A DNA stretch of 64,000 bases, from positions 62,001 to 126,000 of the forward strand of contig JADKKB010000007.1 of the NCBI GenBank assembly GCA_016720705.1, given 5' to 3'. Shown piece by piece: positions 55,056-64,000 of the stretch (positions within the stretch are counted from its first letter, which is position 1; every line of letters starts with the position of its first letter). This DNA comes from Chloracidobacterium sp. (GTDB lineage: Bacteria; Acidobacteriota; Blastocatellia; Pyrinomonadales; Pyrinomonadaceae). The position numbers were made by a program, and so were the translations under genes. The notes beneath the pieces were generated by a model. The model ran no database searches, had not been told where the DNA came from, and saw only the letters and a program-made list of their open reading frames with translations.

Positions 55056-56738
55056 CTAAAGCCGAATGACCCGGTGTGCCCGATCATCAAGATCGACTGC
55101 ATTGTATATCCAATCAATAAAGTTCAGTCCGAAACGATCCAGAAAATACGTGATATTTAGGGCACGCTCCTGCAGATGCTTGTGCGGCAGAAGGGCCGTA
55201 AAAAGGCCCTCGATCTGCTGCCTGATCACAGCATCCTTGCGAACCTGCACATTATAAAACTTATTACGTAGCGCTCCGATATGGTATATGATCTTTCGCC
55301 TGCGTTTCGCGAGATTTTCAGCGAGTGTAGTGTCGATCTGCGATAGATCCTGGTCGAGCCGGTTCAATTGCGTATTTATCGCCTCTTCGACCTCAGCAAA
55401 TACGCGGGCCGAGTCCGAATTTAGATATTTCTCGACGATACCGGGCAAAAGCTCCTCAAATCCCTCAAATAGCCTTGCCAATTGCAACCCGTATTTCGAG
55501 AGCGTTTTGGCGTGCTTTGATTCGACAAAAGTGAAGCTCTGGCGGTGGAGGATAAGCGTCGGAGTGCGGTCCAAAATACGATAAACCTCGCCACTTTGTG
55601 CAAAATATGCGATCTCCGCCGCCCCGCCAAAGTAACATACGGTCGGCAAAATATAGTCCTGAGCGACCGATCGCAAAACCACACTCGGACTAAACCGTTC
55701 CGGTTCCGATTCGGCGATCTGAGCAAGTTCCTCGAGAGTAAACTCACGCGATCCGTCCTTTTTACGGAATGTCCCCGCGTCGGTCCGCTTCAGGGCATTC
55801 CGTGTGTCATTTTCCGCTTGCCAAAAAAGCGGAAAGTAATCCTCGCCGACCAGAACCTGTGCCGCGTAGCCACTTTCAACAAGTTCGTCACTGCGCTTGC
55901 GCAGTGCATCGACTATCTCCGCCGAGCTCCGGATCGCTTCCACATAAATAGGTGCCGCGAGGCGTTTCAATTTAGGGTGTAGCGGGCAAAGAATGATCAG
56001 GCCGTAATCACCAAGCAAATGTGTCAGCAACTTGCCGAATGCATCGCCAAAATAATCGTCCGGACGCCAACTGTCCTCGATCAAATGTCTGACTTCGGCG
56101 GTAAACTCCGTCGGCGAAAGAGCAGCAATCAGATCGGCGATTCCCTCTTTGATGCTGGAGTCAAGCTTTACATAGCCGACCGGCAGATCCTCGTAGCAAT
56201 GACTAGGTTCGGTCTTCGATTCATAAAGCTCGCCCTGACGATCGATGACGTAGGTCTTCGAGACTTCTTCGAAATCGTGGTCCTCGGTTGCGACCCAGAA
56301 GACCGGAACCGCGTTGACGCCTTGCTCCCTAAGCCTCTCGACCTGCCGGATCGCCGACATCGCCTTGTAGATCGTATATAGCGGCCCAGAGAATAGTCCC
56401 GCTTGCTGGCCTGTCACAACTGCGACTGTGTCCGGCGAGCGTAGTGACTCGATATTTTTAAGCGTCTTGTGGCCGGCACCAAACTTGATATTTATTTCCG
56501 CAAGGGCATCAGCCAGCACATTCCGGTCAGCTTTATGATTTGCAAGTACGCCCGGAACGAGTGAAGCAATATCATCCTGAGACGCGATCGCCTGCGGATA
56601 GTACTTTTTCAGCGACAGTGGATCCGTCTGGTAATCAATAAAGAGCCGCGATTGTCCCGGAAAGTCTGAGAAAGGTATACTCTCAGCTCGCAGGGTGACG
56701 GCTCCGCTTCGGCTCTGACAGGCGATTTCTTGCTCCAT
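55056..56738 (-). CDS. bshC: Bacillithiol biosynthesis cysteine-adding enzyme
   Basis: 560 aa from ATG 56738. BshC hallmarks: VAVVTGQQAGLFSGPLYTIY and VPVFWVATEDHDFEEV, then a central Rossmann-like domain and a C-terminal coiled-coil (EEAINTQLNRLDQDLSQIDT region). The enzyme is assigned to joining cysteine to glucosaminyl-malate, the last step of bacillithiol synthesis. An ATG at 56786 would add 16 residues, but it stands 8 nt after a terminator stem with no binding site. A consensus -10 (TATAAT) lies between the two ATGs, favouring 56738. No bshA or bshB is seen here. Confidence 0.93.
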   Translation of the reverse strand: MEQEIACQSRSGAVTLRAESIPFSDFPGQSRLFIDYQTDPLSLKKYYPQAIASQDDIASLVPGVLANHKADRNVLADALAEINIKFGAGHKTLKNIESLRSPDTVAVVTGQQAGLFSGPLYTIYKAMSAIRQVERLREQGVNAVPVFWVATEDHDFEEVSKTYVIDRQGELYESKTEPSHCYEDLPVGYVKLDSSIKEGIADLIAALSPTEFTAEVRHLIEDSWRPDDYFGDAFGKLLTHLLGDYGLIILCPLHPKLKRLAAPIYVEAIRSSAEIVDALRKRSDELVESGYAAQVLVGEDYFPLFWQAENDTRNALKRTDAGTFRKKDGSREFTLEELAQIAESEPERFSPSVVLRSVAQDYILPTVCYFGGAAEIAYFAQSGEVYRILDRTPTLILHRQSFTFVESKHAKTLSKYGLQLARLFEGFEELLPGIVEKYLNSDSARVFAEVEEAINTQLNRLDQDLSQIDTTLAENLAKRRRKIIYHIGALRNKFYNVQVRKDAVIRQQIEGLFTALLPHKHLQERALNITYFLDRFGLNFIDWIYNAVDLDDRAHRVIRL

Positions 56739-56753
56739 TCTTGTATCTATCAG

Positions 56754-56782
56754 ATTATAGATTCCCGATCGCCACTTTCCAA
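56754..56782 (-). promoter_or_regulatory. Promoter of bshC-mutL
   Basis: Minus strand: TTGGAA (56777-56782), 17-nt spacer, perfect TATAAT (56754-56759). Transcription would begin near 56747, only about 9 nt before the chosen ATG, which implies a very short leader. Confidence 0.6.
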
Positions 56783-56794
56783 ACATAAAACGAA

Positions 56795-56820
56795 AAGAGG
56801 CGGCCCGAAAGCCGCCCTCT
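56795..56820 (-). terminator. Terminator of the BNR-repeat protein gene
   Basis: A GC-rich stem with one bulge (AGAGGCGGC / GCCGCCCTCT) and a short loop, 23 nt past the stop, followed on the minus strand by TTTCGTTTTATG. Confidence 0.75.
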
Positions 56821-56842
56821 TTGTATCCGGATAGAGAGCTAT

Positions 56843-59014
56843 CTAATTATTAGTGATCCGCGGACGGTCACCCGGGGTCGATGCGGCAGCACCCGCCTGT
56901 CGTGAAATGCGATAAACGCCCGACGAGTGAGTCCCTGCAAAAATACGGTTCGAATCATTCGGGTCCATCGTCATCGACCACACACGGCGACTAGGCAGTT
57001 TCATCTCCTTGGTATCGATGCGGCGCCACTTATCGCCGGCGGTAGTCGTCTGATAGATGCCGCCGTCGGCCTCGAGTGAGCTCGATACGATCACCTCGTC
57101 AGTATTGTCAGGATTAATCAGAATGCTGGTGTAATTGCCAAGCGGTAGATTGCCACCGCGACGGGTCCACGTCAAGCCGCCGTCACGACTGGCGTAAAAC
57201 GTCTGCGAAGTGCCGACATAAATATAGTCGGGTCTTTTGGGATCTGAGTTGATAGAACTGATCGGCACTATGTCCGCTGCCCCACCCGCCTTTTGCCACG
57301 TCTTGCCGTCGTCACGCGACACAAGCACGCCCGAAGTCGCGGTACCTACCCAAACGACATCAGGCCGCAACGGCGACGTGTGAACGGCAAAAATATTTTC
57401 ATTTATACCCGCACCGAATGCCATTTTTTCCCAGCCCTTCGTTAGATCGTAACTGCGATACAGTCCCTTGTCCGTGCCTGCTAATATTCCGTTCTTGCCA
57501 TCCTCTGTAAAGGCGAGCACCTTCACCTTGCCAATGATCGCGGGAACTAGCTTTCCGGTTGCTACGGTATCAACCGACGGGATTGCATTTGTAGCCTTGG
57601 TCGAAGCCGTCTTTTTCACGACTTTTTTCGGCGCCGGCTTTTTAGTGATCGGGCGTGCAGCGGGCTTTGCAGCCACAAGTTGCGACCAGTTGGCTCCCCG
57701 ATCGAGCGAACGGAATATTCCCGCGTTGGTACCGAGGTACATCAGATTCACGTTGGCCCGATCCTGAAGTAGAGCAAACGGGACGATCCGGCCTGAGTCC
57801 AAATTTTTCGCCGGAGCCCAAGTGCGGCCTGCATCCAGGCTCGTAAAGAAGAATCCACCGCCGGTCGCGGTATTTTGCGTCGTAGCGTAAAGCCTGTCCG
57901 ATGATTTGTTGTCAGCGGTCACGGAATATGTGAATCGGCTGCTGAACCGATCGTTGGTAGGCGCAAAATTACGGCCGCCGTCATTCGATACCATCACGCC
58001 GTAATTGTTAGTTCCGATAAAAACTCTATTGGGTTCAGACGGATGGACTGCGATCGAGTTGATCTCGAGATTTCGCTGAGTCGTAAGTGCCCAGGACTTG
58101 CCGCCGTTCGTAGTCATCCAGAATCCCTCAGTCGTAGCAGCATAGACTGTACCGGGAATAGTCGGATGTTGCAGAATGTCACGCGTTCGGCGCGACTGTG
58201 ACGGGATTCCCTGTATCTTTGACCACTTCTCGCCACCGTTCTGCGATTCGTAAATACCGCTGCAGGCCGAGGCAATAATATTCTCAGGGTTTCGCGGATT
58301 AATGGTGATCGCAAATACGTCGGAATCATCGATCATTCCGTCCTTGATCAATCGCCAACTCTTGCCGCTGTCGACCGTCTTATAAGCACGCCACCAGGTG
58401 CCGGCATACATCGTATCGTTACTTCGCGGGTCGATGGCCAAGGAATCGATGTTAACCGGTGCCGTCGATGATTTAAGCATTTCCCAACTCTCGCCTGAGT
58501 TCTTTGAGATCCAGACACCGTGCGTGGTGCCGACCGTAATGATATTTGGGTCGGTTGGCGACTGCGTCATCGCGTGAATGGATTCCTCCTTGAGTTCCTT
58601 GGACTCTTTCCAAGTCGAGCCTCCGTCGATCGAACGAAAGAAACCGCCCGGGGCCTTGTGCCTGTGGCCCGACGTATAAATGATCTTGGAATCACGCGAA
58701 TCGACGAACAATTGATCCAGGATAAGTTGGGGCTTGTTAAGATTGACTAATAGCGACCACGTTTTGCCGCCGTCCGCTGAAGTGTGGATCTGGCCGTCGA
58801 GCGTCGTGATATACAACCTGTTCTTATCTCTGGGGTCAATTGCTACTACACGCACGTCGCCGCCGTCAGGTCCCATAACGGACCAATCGTCAAACTTCTC
58901 AGTATCGACCGGCGTATCTGCGGCACGAACCGCTGATGTAAGCACAGTCGAATTGACCACGAAAGCGAATGCAACAATTAAAAGCAAGGCACTATTTTTC
59001 CGCAGATTGAACAT
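56843..59014 (-). CDS. Secreted BNR/sortilin-type beta-propeller repeat protein
   Basis: 723 aa from ATG 59014 (AAGGA 6 nt upstream); an ATG at 59032 is an alternative. The signal peptide ends LTSAVRAA. The mature protein is made of repeated BNR-like units of the S-x-D-G-G-x-T-W form (TSADGGKTW, RSIDGGSTW, SKNSGESW, TTNGGKSW, SNDGGRNF, SLDAGRTW, SRDDGKTW, ASRDGGLTW), interspersed with DP-x(4)-Y/I-x-GT segments, as in sortilin and YCF48-type propellers. A Lys/Pro/Thr-rich linker (about residue 480) divides two propellers. No catalytic residues of sialidases are evident. It is probably an extracellular binding or scaffolding protein. Confidence 0.85.
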   Translation of the reverse strand: MFNLRKNSALLLIVAFAFVVNSTVLTSAVRAADTPVDTEKFDDWSVMGPDGGDVRVVAIDPRDKNRLYITTLDGQIHTSADGGKTWSLLVNLNKPQLILDQLFVDSRDSKIIYTSGHRHKAPGGFFRSIDGGSTWKESKELKEESIHAMTQSPTDPNIITVGTTHGVWISKNSGESWEMLKSSTAPVNIDSLAIDPRSNDTMYAGTWWRAYKTVDSGKSWRLIKDGMIDDSDVFAITINPRNPENIIASACSGIYESQNGGEKWSKIQGIPSQSRRTRDILQHPTIPGTVYAATTEGFWMTTNGGKSWALTTQRNLEINSIAVHPSEPNRVFIGTNNYGVMVSNDGGRNFAPTNDRFSSRFTYSVTADNKSSDRLYATTQNTATGGGFFFTSLDAGRTWAPAKNLDSGRIVPFALLQDRANVNLMYLGTNAGIFRSLDRGANWSQLVAAKPAARPITKKPAPKKVVKKTASTKATNAIPSVDTVATGKLVPAIIGKVKVLAFTEDGKNGILAGTDKGLYRSYDLTKGWEKMAFGAGINENIFAVHTSPLRPDVVWVGTATSGVLVSRDDGKTWQKAGGAADIVPISSINSDPKRPDYIYVGTSQTFYASRDGGLTWTRRGGNLPLGNYTSILINPDNTDEVIVSSSLEADGGIYQTTTAGDKWRRIDTKEMKLPSRRVWSMTMDPNDSNRIFAGTHSSGVYRISRQAGAAASTPGDRPRITNN

Positions 59015-59159
59015 ATTATCCTTAATTCCCATAACGAGCTTCTTTGGCGGGCCAACAAACAGATAAACCGGGCGATCCTGCAGTCCTTGAATTGGATGCG
59101 GATTTGTCGATGACGGTTGGCAACATCCAAAATGCAAACATTGAATCGTCGACTTGGCT

Positions 59160-59188
59160 AGTTTACCGAAAAGATCCTCGTATTCCAA
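59160..59188 (-). promoter_or_regulatory. Possible promoter of the BNR-repeat gene
   Basis: Minus strand: TTGGAA (59183-59188), 17-nt spacer, TAAACT (59160-59165). The -35 is identical to that of bshC; the -10 is a moderate match. Confidence 0.4.
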
Positions 59189-59209
59189 ATATCACACCAA
59201 GGCGCGGAA

Positions 59210-59249
59210 AAAACGGCTGAGGTCTTGTGATGGAAACCTCAGCCGTTTT
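59210..59249 (-). terminator. Strong intrinsic terminator of the OmpA-like barrel gene
   Basis: A perfect 14-bp stem (AAAACGGCTGAGGT and its complement) with a 12-nt loop. On the minus strand the stem end runs into CGTTTTTTCC. It starts 42 nt past the stop. Confidence 0.85.
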
Positions 59250-59291
59250 GAAATGTTCACACACCTTGCGGTGATGCGAAGCTATGCGTAA

Positions 59292-61745
59292 TTAGGGAGC
59301 GTCAGCACCAGCCGGCACGAGCCAGAACTTGGTGTTGATTCCCGCTCCAGTATTATTGCCGTCGACAAACGTAACACGATTAACATCGTACTTACGGAAG
59401 TTGATAGCCTTCATGATCTGGGTTTTACGCTTCTTGATCTCTACCGGCGTACCTTCGTTGACGATGTAGCCCTGAGCACTCGGATTGTTGTTCAACTGGA
59501 TATAGAAGTTGTCAACACGAGCCTTGACGTCATCATCCGGAGCCTTGCCGAATTCATCGATAAGTGTCTTGGACGGTTTCGGAGCAACCGGAGCACTTTC
59601 ACTTGCAGTGGTCACACAATTACAGGTCGGATCGATTCCGCCCACCTCAGCCGTAGCTGTGATGTTCGAAACACTACCGTCTGCAGGCGTGCGAACCGTG
59701 ATCGACGATGTTCCCTGTCCTGATTCGATCGAACCGGCAGATACTGCCCAGTTGACCGAGTTAGAACCGGCACCGCTCAAGGTAAAGGTCATCGTTGCAC
59801 CAGGATCGGTCGTTCCGGCCGGTCCGCTGACCGACAATGTCGGGCAGGAGCAAACCTGAACACAATCTGCACACTCTTCGATAGTTATTGTCTTGGTTTC
59901 GGTCTTGCCGCAAACGCCGCAACCATCATCAACACCTGTTGTGATCGTGTACGTTCCCTTGCCAACTCCCGAAAGATCCCACTGAACGTTTGCACCGCTG
60001 CCGACAATGCGTCCGCCCGAAACTGTGTAGTTATAGGTAAGGACATCATTTTCTGCATCGCTTGCACTCGTTGCAACGTTGACCGTACGGTTGTCGTTAC
60101 AAGCACCCGATCGTGATTTGAATCCAGGAGCACATCCAAGCGTGATAACCGTGTCACTGATCGTGACCGAGTTAACTACCGCCGGGATATTGACAATTTC
60201 CGTCTGACGCTTCGTGCGGCGTCCCAACGTCAACTGTGCAATGTATCCGTTTCCATCACTCGATGTGACAAATCCATTAGGAGCTCCAGTCCAGCTTGAG
60301 GTGATAATAACCGGATTACAAACCGTATTGCCTTCACCGCCTACTGTGCCGCCACCAGTTGTAACTGAGCGGCAAGGAATCGTTACGTTACTAGAGAAAC
60401 TAGCGTTCGGATCAAAGCTATCCAGATCCTGCTGGTTAAAGTTGTAGCGATATGCAAGTCCGAGGCTGGCCCAACGTACCGGGAAGATCCTGGCACCGAT
60501 GATGCCGTCCATCGGGTGATTCTCAAACGCGTTCGGAGTGCGTCCGCCTACATAGTAGAGCGAGCGGAACTCAGCGATCGGCTGGAAGAACTTGTTAAGC
60601 GGGAAATCGACACCGATCGACGACTGGAGTTCATCCGGTCGGTCGAGAGCTGTGAATGTGCCGCCCGGCAGGTCCATCTTGGTCTTGCTGGTATAGCGGT
60701 AGCCAATGTTGGCCGACAGATTAGCCCACTTGGCGAGACGTGCGTCCGCAAAGAAGGTCAAGGCAACGTCGCCCATATTGCCGCCTGCACTCGCACCACG
60801 CTGCAACTGGTTAAATCCGGCAGCATCGTTAGCGTTGTCAGCATAATAGGTGTATGAAGCAACGAGGCCGTATCCGACCGCATTGTGAATGTTGTTCATT
60901 CTCCACTTGAAACCAACGTCAAATGAGTTGAACGCTGATTCGCCGTAGCCGCGATTAATGAACGGAGCATCCGGAAGGTATGACGGAGCCTGTGAAAAGA
61001 CCAGCGGGCCTTCGCCAGCAGGGGCACCGGTAACACCTACCAAAGCCGTGCTTCTAAGCACAACGCCCGGGAGGATGCTGCCATAGACAGAACCGATACC
61101 CGGGAAGAGCGACGCACCGTTACCGCCAGCGGCGGCGCCATATGTCGCATTCGTGCCAGCTGCAAATCCGAATACCGGACCCGAGAAGAACGGCGGCAAC
61201 AGTCCGAATGTGCCGGCATTGCCGCCGACGAACGGATATGTCACATACGGAGCACCCGTTGGGCGATAGACTGCCGAATTAATGAAGGGGTTAGCACCCG
61301 GTCCGCGCGGAGCCAAAACGATTGCCGGTGCGCGAGTCAAACCCGGTCCAGGAATAAAGAACTGCGAGTTCGGCAGATAGTTGCTCGAAAGGTTACGCCG
61401 TGAGTTAACCTTGATCGCACGATAAGCTTCTGTATTAAAGAAGAGTTCGACCTTATTGGTCAAACCGATCTGGAAGCTGGCCGGCACCGACGTAAAGTCC
61501 GCATCACCGGGATCTCGATCGTAGTTGCTCATTGCCAAGCTTATGGTGTATTCACCCTTGCGAAGCGTCTGGCCATCATAAACAGTAAATAAACCGGTAG
61601 CGCCGCCAACCGGACCGCCCGTTCCCACGGTCGGTGCAGTGTTACGCGGATCTGAGTCCGGTCTGCCGTTGCTCTGGGCCATCGCCGCAAAAGCAAGAGT
61701 TAAAAGTAAAAGTGTCGCAATGTACACCTTGTTAGCGAGTTTCAT
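59292..61745 (-). CDS. Outer-membrane beta-barrel protein with PKD-like and degenerate OmpA-type C-terminus
   Basis: 817 aa from ATG 61745 (GGAGGA 5-6 nt upstream). Signal peptide about 1-23 (LLLLTLAFAAMAQ). Residues about 60-480 have alternating beta-strands typical of a barrel (VELFFNTEAYRAI, NIGYRYTSKTKMDL, WASLGLAYRYNFNQ). Two PKD/Ig-like repeats follow, separated by a Cys-rich segment (DDGCGVCGKT, EECADCVQVCSC). The last 80 residues (DDVKARVDNFYIQLNNNPSA, then a region ending FWLVPAGADAP) look like an eroded OmpA-like peptidoglycan-binding domain. It is probably a major outer-membrane protein linking to the wall. The 5' leader from the promoter at 61927-61955 is long, about 175 nt. Confidence 0.83.
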   Translation of the reverse strand: MKLANKVYIATLLLLTLAFAAMAQSNGRPDSDPRNTAPTVGTGGPVGGATGLFTVYDGQTLRKGEYTISLAMSNYDRDPGDADFTSVPASFQIGLTNKVELFFNTEAYRAIKVNSRRNLSSNYLPNSQFFIPGPGLTRAPAIVLAPRGPGANPFINSAVYRPTGAPYVTYPFVGGNAGTFGLLPPFFSGPVFGFAAGTNATYGAAAGGNGASLFPGIGSVYGSILPGVVLRSTALVGVTGAPAGEGPLVFSQAPSYLPDAPFINRGYGESAFNSFDVGFKWRMNNIHNAVGYGLVASYTYYADNANDAAGFNQLQRGASAGGNMGDVALTFFADARLAKWANLSANIGYRYTSKTKMDLPGGTFTALDRPDELQSSIGVDFPLNKFFQPIAEFRSLYYVGGRTPNAFENHPMDGIIGARIFPVRWASLGLAYRYNFNQQDLDSFDPNASFSSNVTIPCRSVTTGGGTVGGEGNTVCNPVIITSSWTGAPNGFVTSSDGNGYIAQLTLGRRTKRQTEIVNIPAVVNSVTISDTVITLGCAPGFKSRSGACNDNRTVNVATSASDAENDVLTYNYTVSGGRIVGSGANVQWDLSGVGKGTYTITTGVDDGCGVCGKTETKTITIEECADCVQVCSCPTLSVSGPAGTTDPGATMTFTLSGAGSNSVNWAVSAGSIESGQGTSSITVRTPADGSVSNITATAEVGGIDPTCNCVTTASESAPVAPKPSKTLIDEFGKAPDDDVKARVDNFYIQLNNNPSAQGYIVNEGTPVEIKKRKTQIMKAINFRKYDVNRVTFVDGNNTGAGINTKFWLVPAGADAP

Positions 61746-61926
61746 CACATTCCTCCGCCGAAATAAAAAAATTAAATTCAAAAGGCCAGCAATTGAGAAC
61801 AATTAAGTTTCTAAAATCCACTTACCTCAAAGCTACCCAAGTATTACATACGCCTAACTGCTTTGCCAACCGCAAATACGCACAAATCAAGCTATGTGCT
61901 AATCGTTAGTTCTTTAACTACAATAA

Positions 61927-61955
61927 TTTGTAGGGGAAAATCCGTTCAAAGTCAA
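61927..61955 (-). promoter_or_regulatory. Promoter of the OmpA-like barrel gene
   Basis: Minus strand: TTGACT (61950-61955), 17-nt spacer, TACAAA (61927-61932). The predicted start is near 61920. Confidence 0.55.
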
Positions 61956-61995
61956 TTTGACCGAAATCAAATAGAATTATCCCCGCTTTAGACGA

Positions 61996-62040
61996 TACCG
62001 CAATCGAAAAACAAAATCAAGTGTTTTTAAGCTTGCGGTA
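61996..62040 (-). terminator. Hairpin downstream of gdhA
   Basis: A perfect 8-bp outer stem (TACCGCAA / TTGCGGTA) with an inner AAAAAC / GTTTTT pairing, 12 nt past the stop. No T-run follows, so it may be a processing end. Confidence 0.4.
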
Positions 62041-62051
62041 ACGCCACCAAT

Positions 62052-63341
62052 TTATGCATAAATACCGCGCATCCGCGTATCGTATGCAACTCGATCGATC
62101 GCAAGCATATAGGCTGCAGTGCGAGTATCCACGTCGTGCTTTTCAGCATAGTGGCATAATTCGTTAAAGCTAGCCACCATTTTGTCCTTGAGGCGGGCGT
62201 TGACCTCGTCCTCGGACCAGAAATATCCCATACGATCCTGCACCCACTCGAAGTACGAAACCGTTACACCGCCGGCGTTTGCAAGAATGTCCGGAATTAC
62301 GAAGATTCCCTTGTCGTGCAATATCTTGTCAGCTTTCGGGGTCGTCGGGCCATTTGCTCCCTCAGCCAGGATCTTACACTTGATGCGGTCAGCATTTTCC
62401 GATGTGATCTGGTTTTCGGTGGCACACGGTGCAAGCACGTCGCATTCGAGCTCAAGTAATGCTTTGTTATCGACGAACTCGACATTCGGATAGCCGTCAA
62501 GCGTTTTGTGCTCTCTTAAATAGGCGAGAACGGCAGGAATGTCCAAACCGTCCTTATTATAGATACCGCCGCCGACATCAGATATGGCGATCACCTTGTA
62601 TCCGTGTTGGTGCATAAGTTCCGCACCGATACCGCCCACATTTCCCGACCCCTGAACAACGACTGTCGTCTCTTCGGGAGTCAGGTTAAATCTCTTGATC
62701 GCCTCTGACATAGAAATAAGTATGCCGCGGCCCGTTGCTTCACGTCGGCCGAGCGAGCCGCCGAGAGCAACCGGTTTACCGGTGACAACCCCAGTGACGG
62801 TGTGGCGTGCGTGCATTGAGTACGTGTCCATTATCCACGCCATCGTCTGCTCGTTGGTCCCCATATCCGGGGCGGGCACATCCTTGTCGGGGCCAATGAA
62901 ATCGATCAATTCCGACGTATATCGACGAGTCAATCGTTCGAGTTCGCCGACCGACATCTGTGACGGGTCGCAAATAATGCCCCCCTTGCCGCCGCCAAAA
63001 GGAACGTTGACGACCGCACATTTCCAGGTCATCCAGGCAGACAATGCCTTGACCTCGTCTAAGCAAACATCGGGAGCGTATCTAATACCGCCCTTTGCCG
63101 GACCGCGTGCAAAGTTGTGCTGAACTCGAAAGCCCTCAAAAACCTGTATATGCCCCGTGTCCATTCGGACAGGTATATAGACCTTGATCTCGCGACTCGG
63201 TACACGCATCAATTGGTACAGATCCTCGTCCAGACCCAAAAGGTTTGCGGCGCGGTCAAAGCGCTCACTCATTGCCTCAAACGGATTCTTTTCGTCACTT
63301 CCCTTAAATCGACGCATTTCGTCAGCCATTGGATTTGCCAT
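62052..63341 (-). CDS. gdhA: Glutamate dehydrogenase (Glu/Leu/Phe/Val dehydrogenase family)
   Basis: 429 aa from ATG 63341 (GGAGAG 8-9 nt upstream); a GTG three codons upstream is less likely. GPAKGGIRY (80-88), the catalytic-lysine motif NVPFGGGKGG (112-121, K119), DVPAPDMGTNEQTMAW and a Rossmann motif VVQGSGNVGG are all present. It interconverts glutamate and 2-oxoglutarate plus ammonia with NAD(P). The length fits the 420-430-aa hexameric class. larE lies 47 nt upstream on the same strand. Confidence 0.96.
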   Translation of the reverse strand: MANPMADEMRRFKGSDEKNPFEAMSERFDRAANLLGLDEDLYQLMRVPSREIKVYIPVRMDTGHIQVFEGFRVQHNFARGPAKGGIRYAPDVCLDEVKALSAWMTWKCAVVNVPFGGGKGGIICDPSQMSVGELERLTRRYTSELIDFIGPDKDVPAPDMGTNEQTMAWIMDTYSMHARHTVTGVVTGKPVALGGSLGRREATGRGILISMSEAIKRFNLTPEETTVVVQGSGNVGGIGAELMHQHGYKVIAISDVGGGIYNKDGLDIPAVLAYLREHKTLDGYPNVEFVDNKALLELECDVLAPCATENQITSENADRIKCKILAEGANGPTTPKADKILHDKGIFVIPDILANAGGVTVSYFEWVQDRMGYFWSEDEVNARLKDKMVASFNELCHYAEKHDVDTRTAAYMLAIDRVAYDTRMRGIYA

Positions 63342-63388
63342 TTTATACACTCTCCAAAAAAATAATATTAACTAACCTAATTTATATA

Positions 63389-64000
63389 CTAATTCATCGA
63401 CCCCGAACGAAAGCCTTCGAGATCGAGCGTAACGTACTTAAAACCAACACTCCGAAACTCACGCCGAACCCGGCCCACCATCTCCGGCGAAAGGATCGAG
63501 TCCAGCTCGGCCGGAGCGATCTCGATCCTCGCGAGTTCGCCGTGCACCCGAACACGAAATTCCTTGAAACCCAAGCGCCGCAAAGCATCCTCGCCGCGCT
63601 CAACCTTGGAAAGTCGGTCGATCGTAACGGGTACGCCGTGGGCAATTCGCGACGAAAGGCACGGACTGGCCGGCTTATCCCAACCGTCAATGCCGTTAGC
63701 AAGGCTAAATGACCTGATATCGTCCTTGGACATACCGACATCCGCCAGAGGGCTCACGACCCGGTTTTCGCCCGCCGCGATACGCCCCGGGCGATGATCC
63801 GAAAGGTCGTCTGCATTGGTGCCGTCAAGCACGAACGCGACCGCCATCTCATCGGCCATCGCACGCAATCTCGTGTATAACTCACTTTTGCAAAAGTAAC
63901 ACCTATTCGAAGGGTTTGCAGCGTAATTTGGATCCAATAATTCGTCGGTATTTGCCTCGATCAGATTCAAACTGTTTTCTGCGGCGATTCGGCGAGCCTC
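63389..64000 (-). CDS. larE: LarE-type ATP-dependent sulfur transferase (partial, cut by window end)
   Basis: 203 residues of the C-terminal part; the frame stays open to 64000, so the start and the N-terminal PP-loop lie outside. The motifs ANPSNRCYFCKSELYTRL, LDGTNADDLSDHRPGR and KPASPCLSSRI match LarE/ExsB-family proteins. LarE donates sulfur from its own cysteine to build the nickel-pincer cofactor of lactate racemase and related enzymes; CYFCK and SPCLSSR hold the conserved cysteines. larB and larC are not visible in the window, and related PP-loop enzymes remain possible. Confidence 0.87.
   Translation of the reverse strand, partial: EARRIAAENSLNLIEANTDELLDPNYAANPSNRCYFCKSELYTRLRAMADEMAVAFVLDGTNADDLSDHRPGRIAAGENRVVSPLADVGMSKDDIRSFSLANGIDGWDKPASPCLSSRIAHGVPVTIDRLSKVERGEDALRRLGFKEFRVRVHGELARIEIAPAELDSILSPEMVGRVRREFRSVGFKYVTLDLEGFRSGSMN

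Overview
The window looks like a chromosomal segment of an acidobacterium, most likely class Blastocatellia (Pyrinomonadales-like). I infer this from gene content, not from a marker search. The pointers are very large secreted repeat proteins ending in a carboxypeptidase-regulatory-like domain, an Oar-type TonB-dependent receptor, a bacillithiol gene (bshC), a short ECF sigma factor next to a serine/threonine kinase with a TPR tail, and an OmpA-like barrel protein. Base composition is moderate. I saw no rRNA, tRNA, CRISPR array, prophage or insertion sequence.

Region by region. 1-1 kb: a protein resembling the deoxyhypusine-synthase fold. 1.1-19.6 kb: two adjacent, partly homologous giant secreted beta-helix proteins (1821 and 4081 aa) on the minus strand. 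Each has its own strong sigma70-type promoter and a 3' hairpin. 20-22 kb: atpD-atpC, apart from the rest of the ATP synthase genes. 22.4-22.8 kb: a small basic secreted protein. 23.1-24.5 kb: phoH-ybeY. 24.6-34.3 kb: a 3224-aa secreted multidomain protein (propeller, two LamG, ten CARDB repeats, dockerin-like and cohesin-like modules). 34.6-37.6 kb: divergent ECF sigma factor and receptor-like kinase. 37.7-42.4 kb: zwf, a frameshifted CNNM/CorC CBS protein, a bacterial deoxyhypusine synthase homologue and a biotin carrier protein. 42.5-44 kb: an argH-type lyase.

44-53 kb is the most coherent regulatory unit. It holds a ROK repressor, an Oar-like TonB receptor, a 48-aa single-membrane-span protein, an SSS sodium:solute symporter and a secreted PIG-L deacetylase, all on the minus strand. 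Two copies of an imperfect palindrome (TTTGTYGG-N5-CCRACAAA) lie upstream of the ROK gene and of the TonB receptor gene. This suggests a ROK-controlled uptake and processing locus, probably for a sugar or sugar conjugate. 53-56.8 kb: mutL and bshC, adjacent. 56.8-62 kb: a secreted BNR-repeat propeller protein and an OmpA-like barrel protein. 62-64 kb: glutamate dehydrogenase and a larE gene cut by the window end.

Housekeeping functions (ATP synthase, pentose phosphate entry, mismatch repair, rRNA maturation, bacillithiol, glutamate metabolism) are thus interspersed with an unusually large cell-surface and secreted repertoire. The leads I would follow first are the ROK operator pair, the 48-aa symporter companion, the C-terminal module shared by the three giant proteins, and the dockerin-plus-cohesin architecture of the 3224-aa protein.
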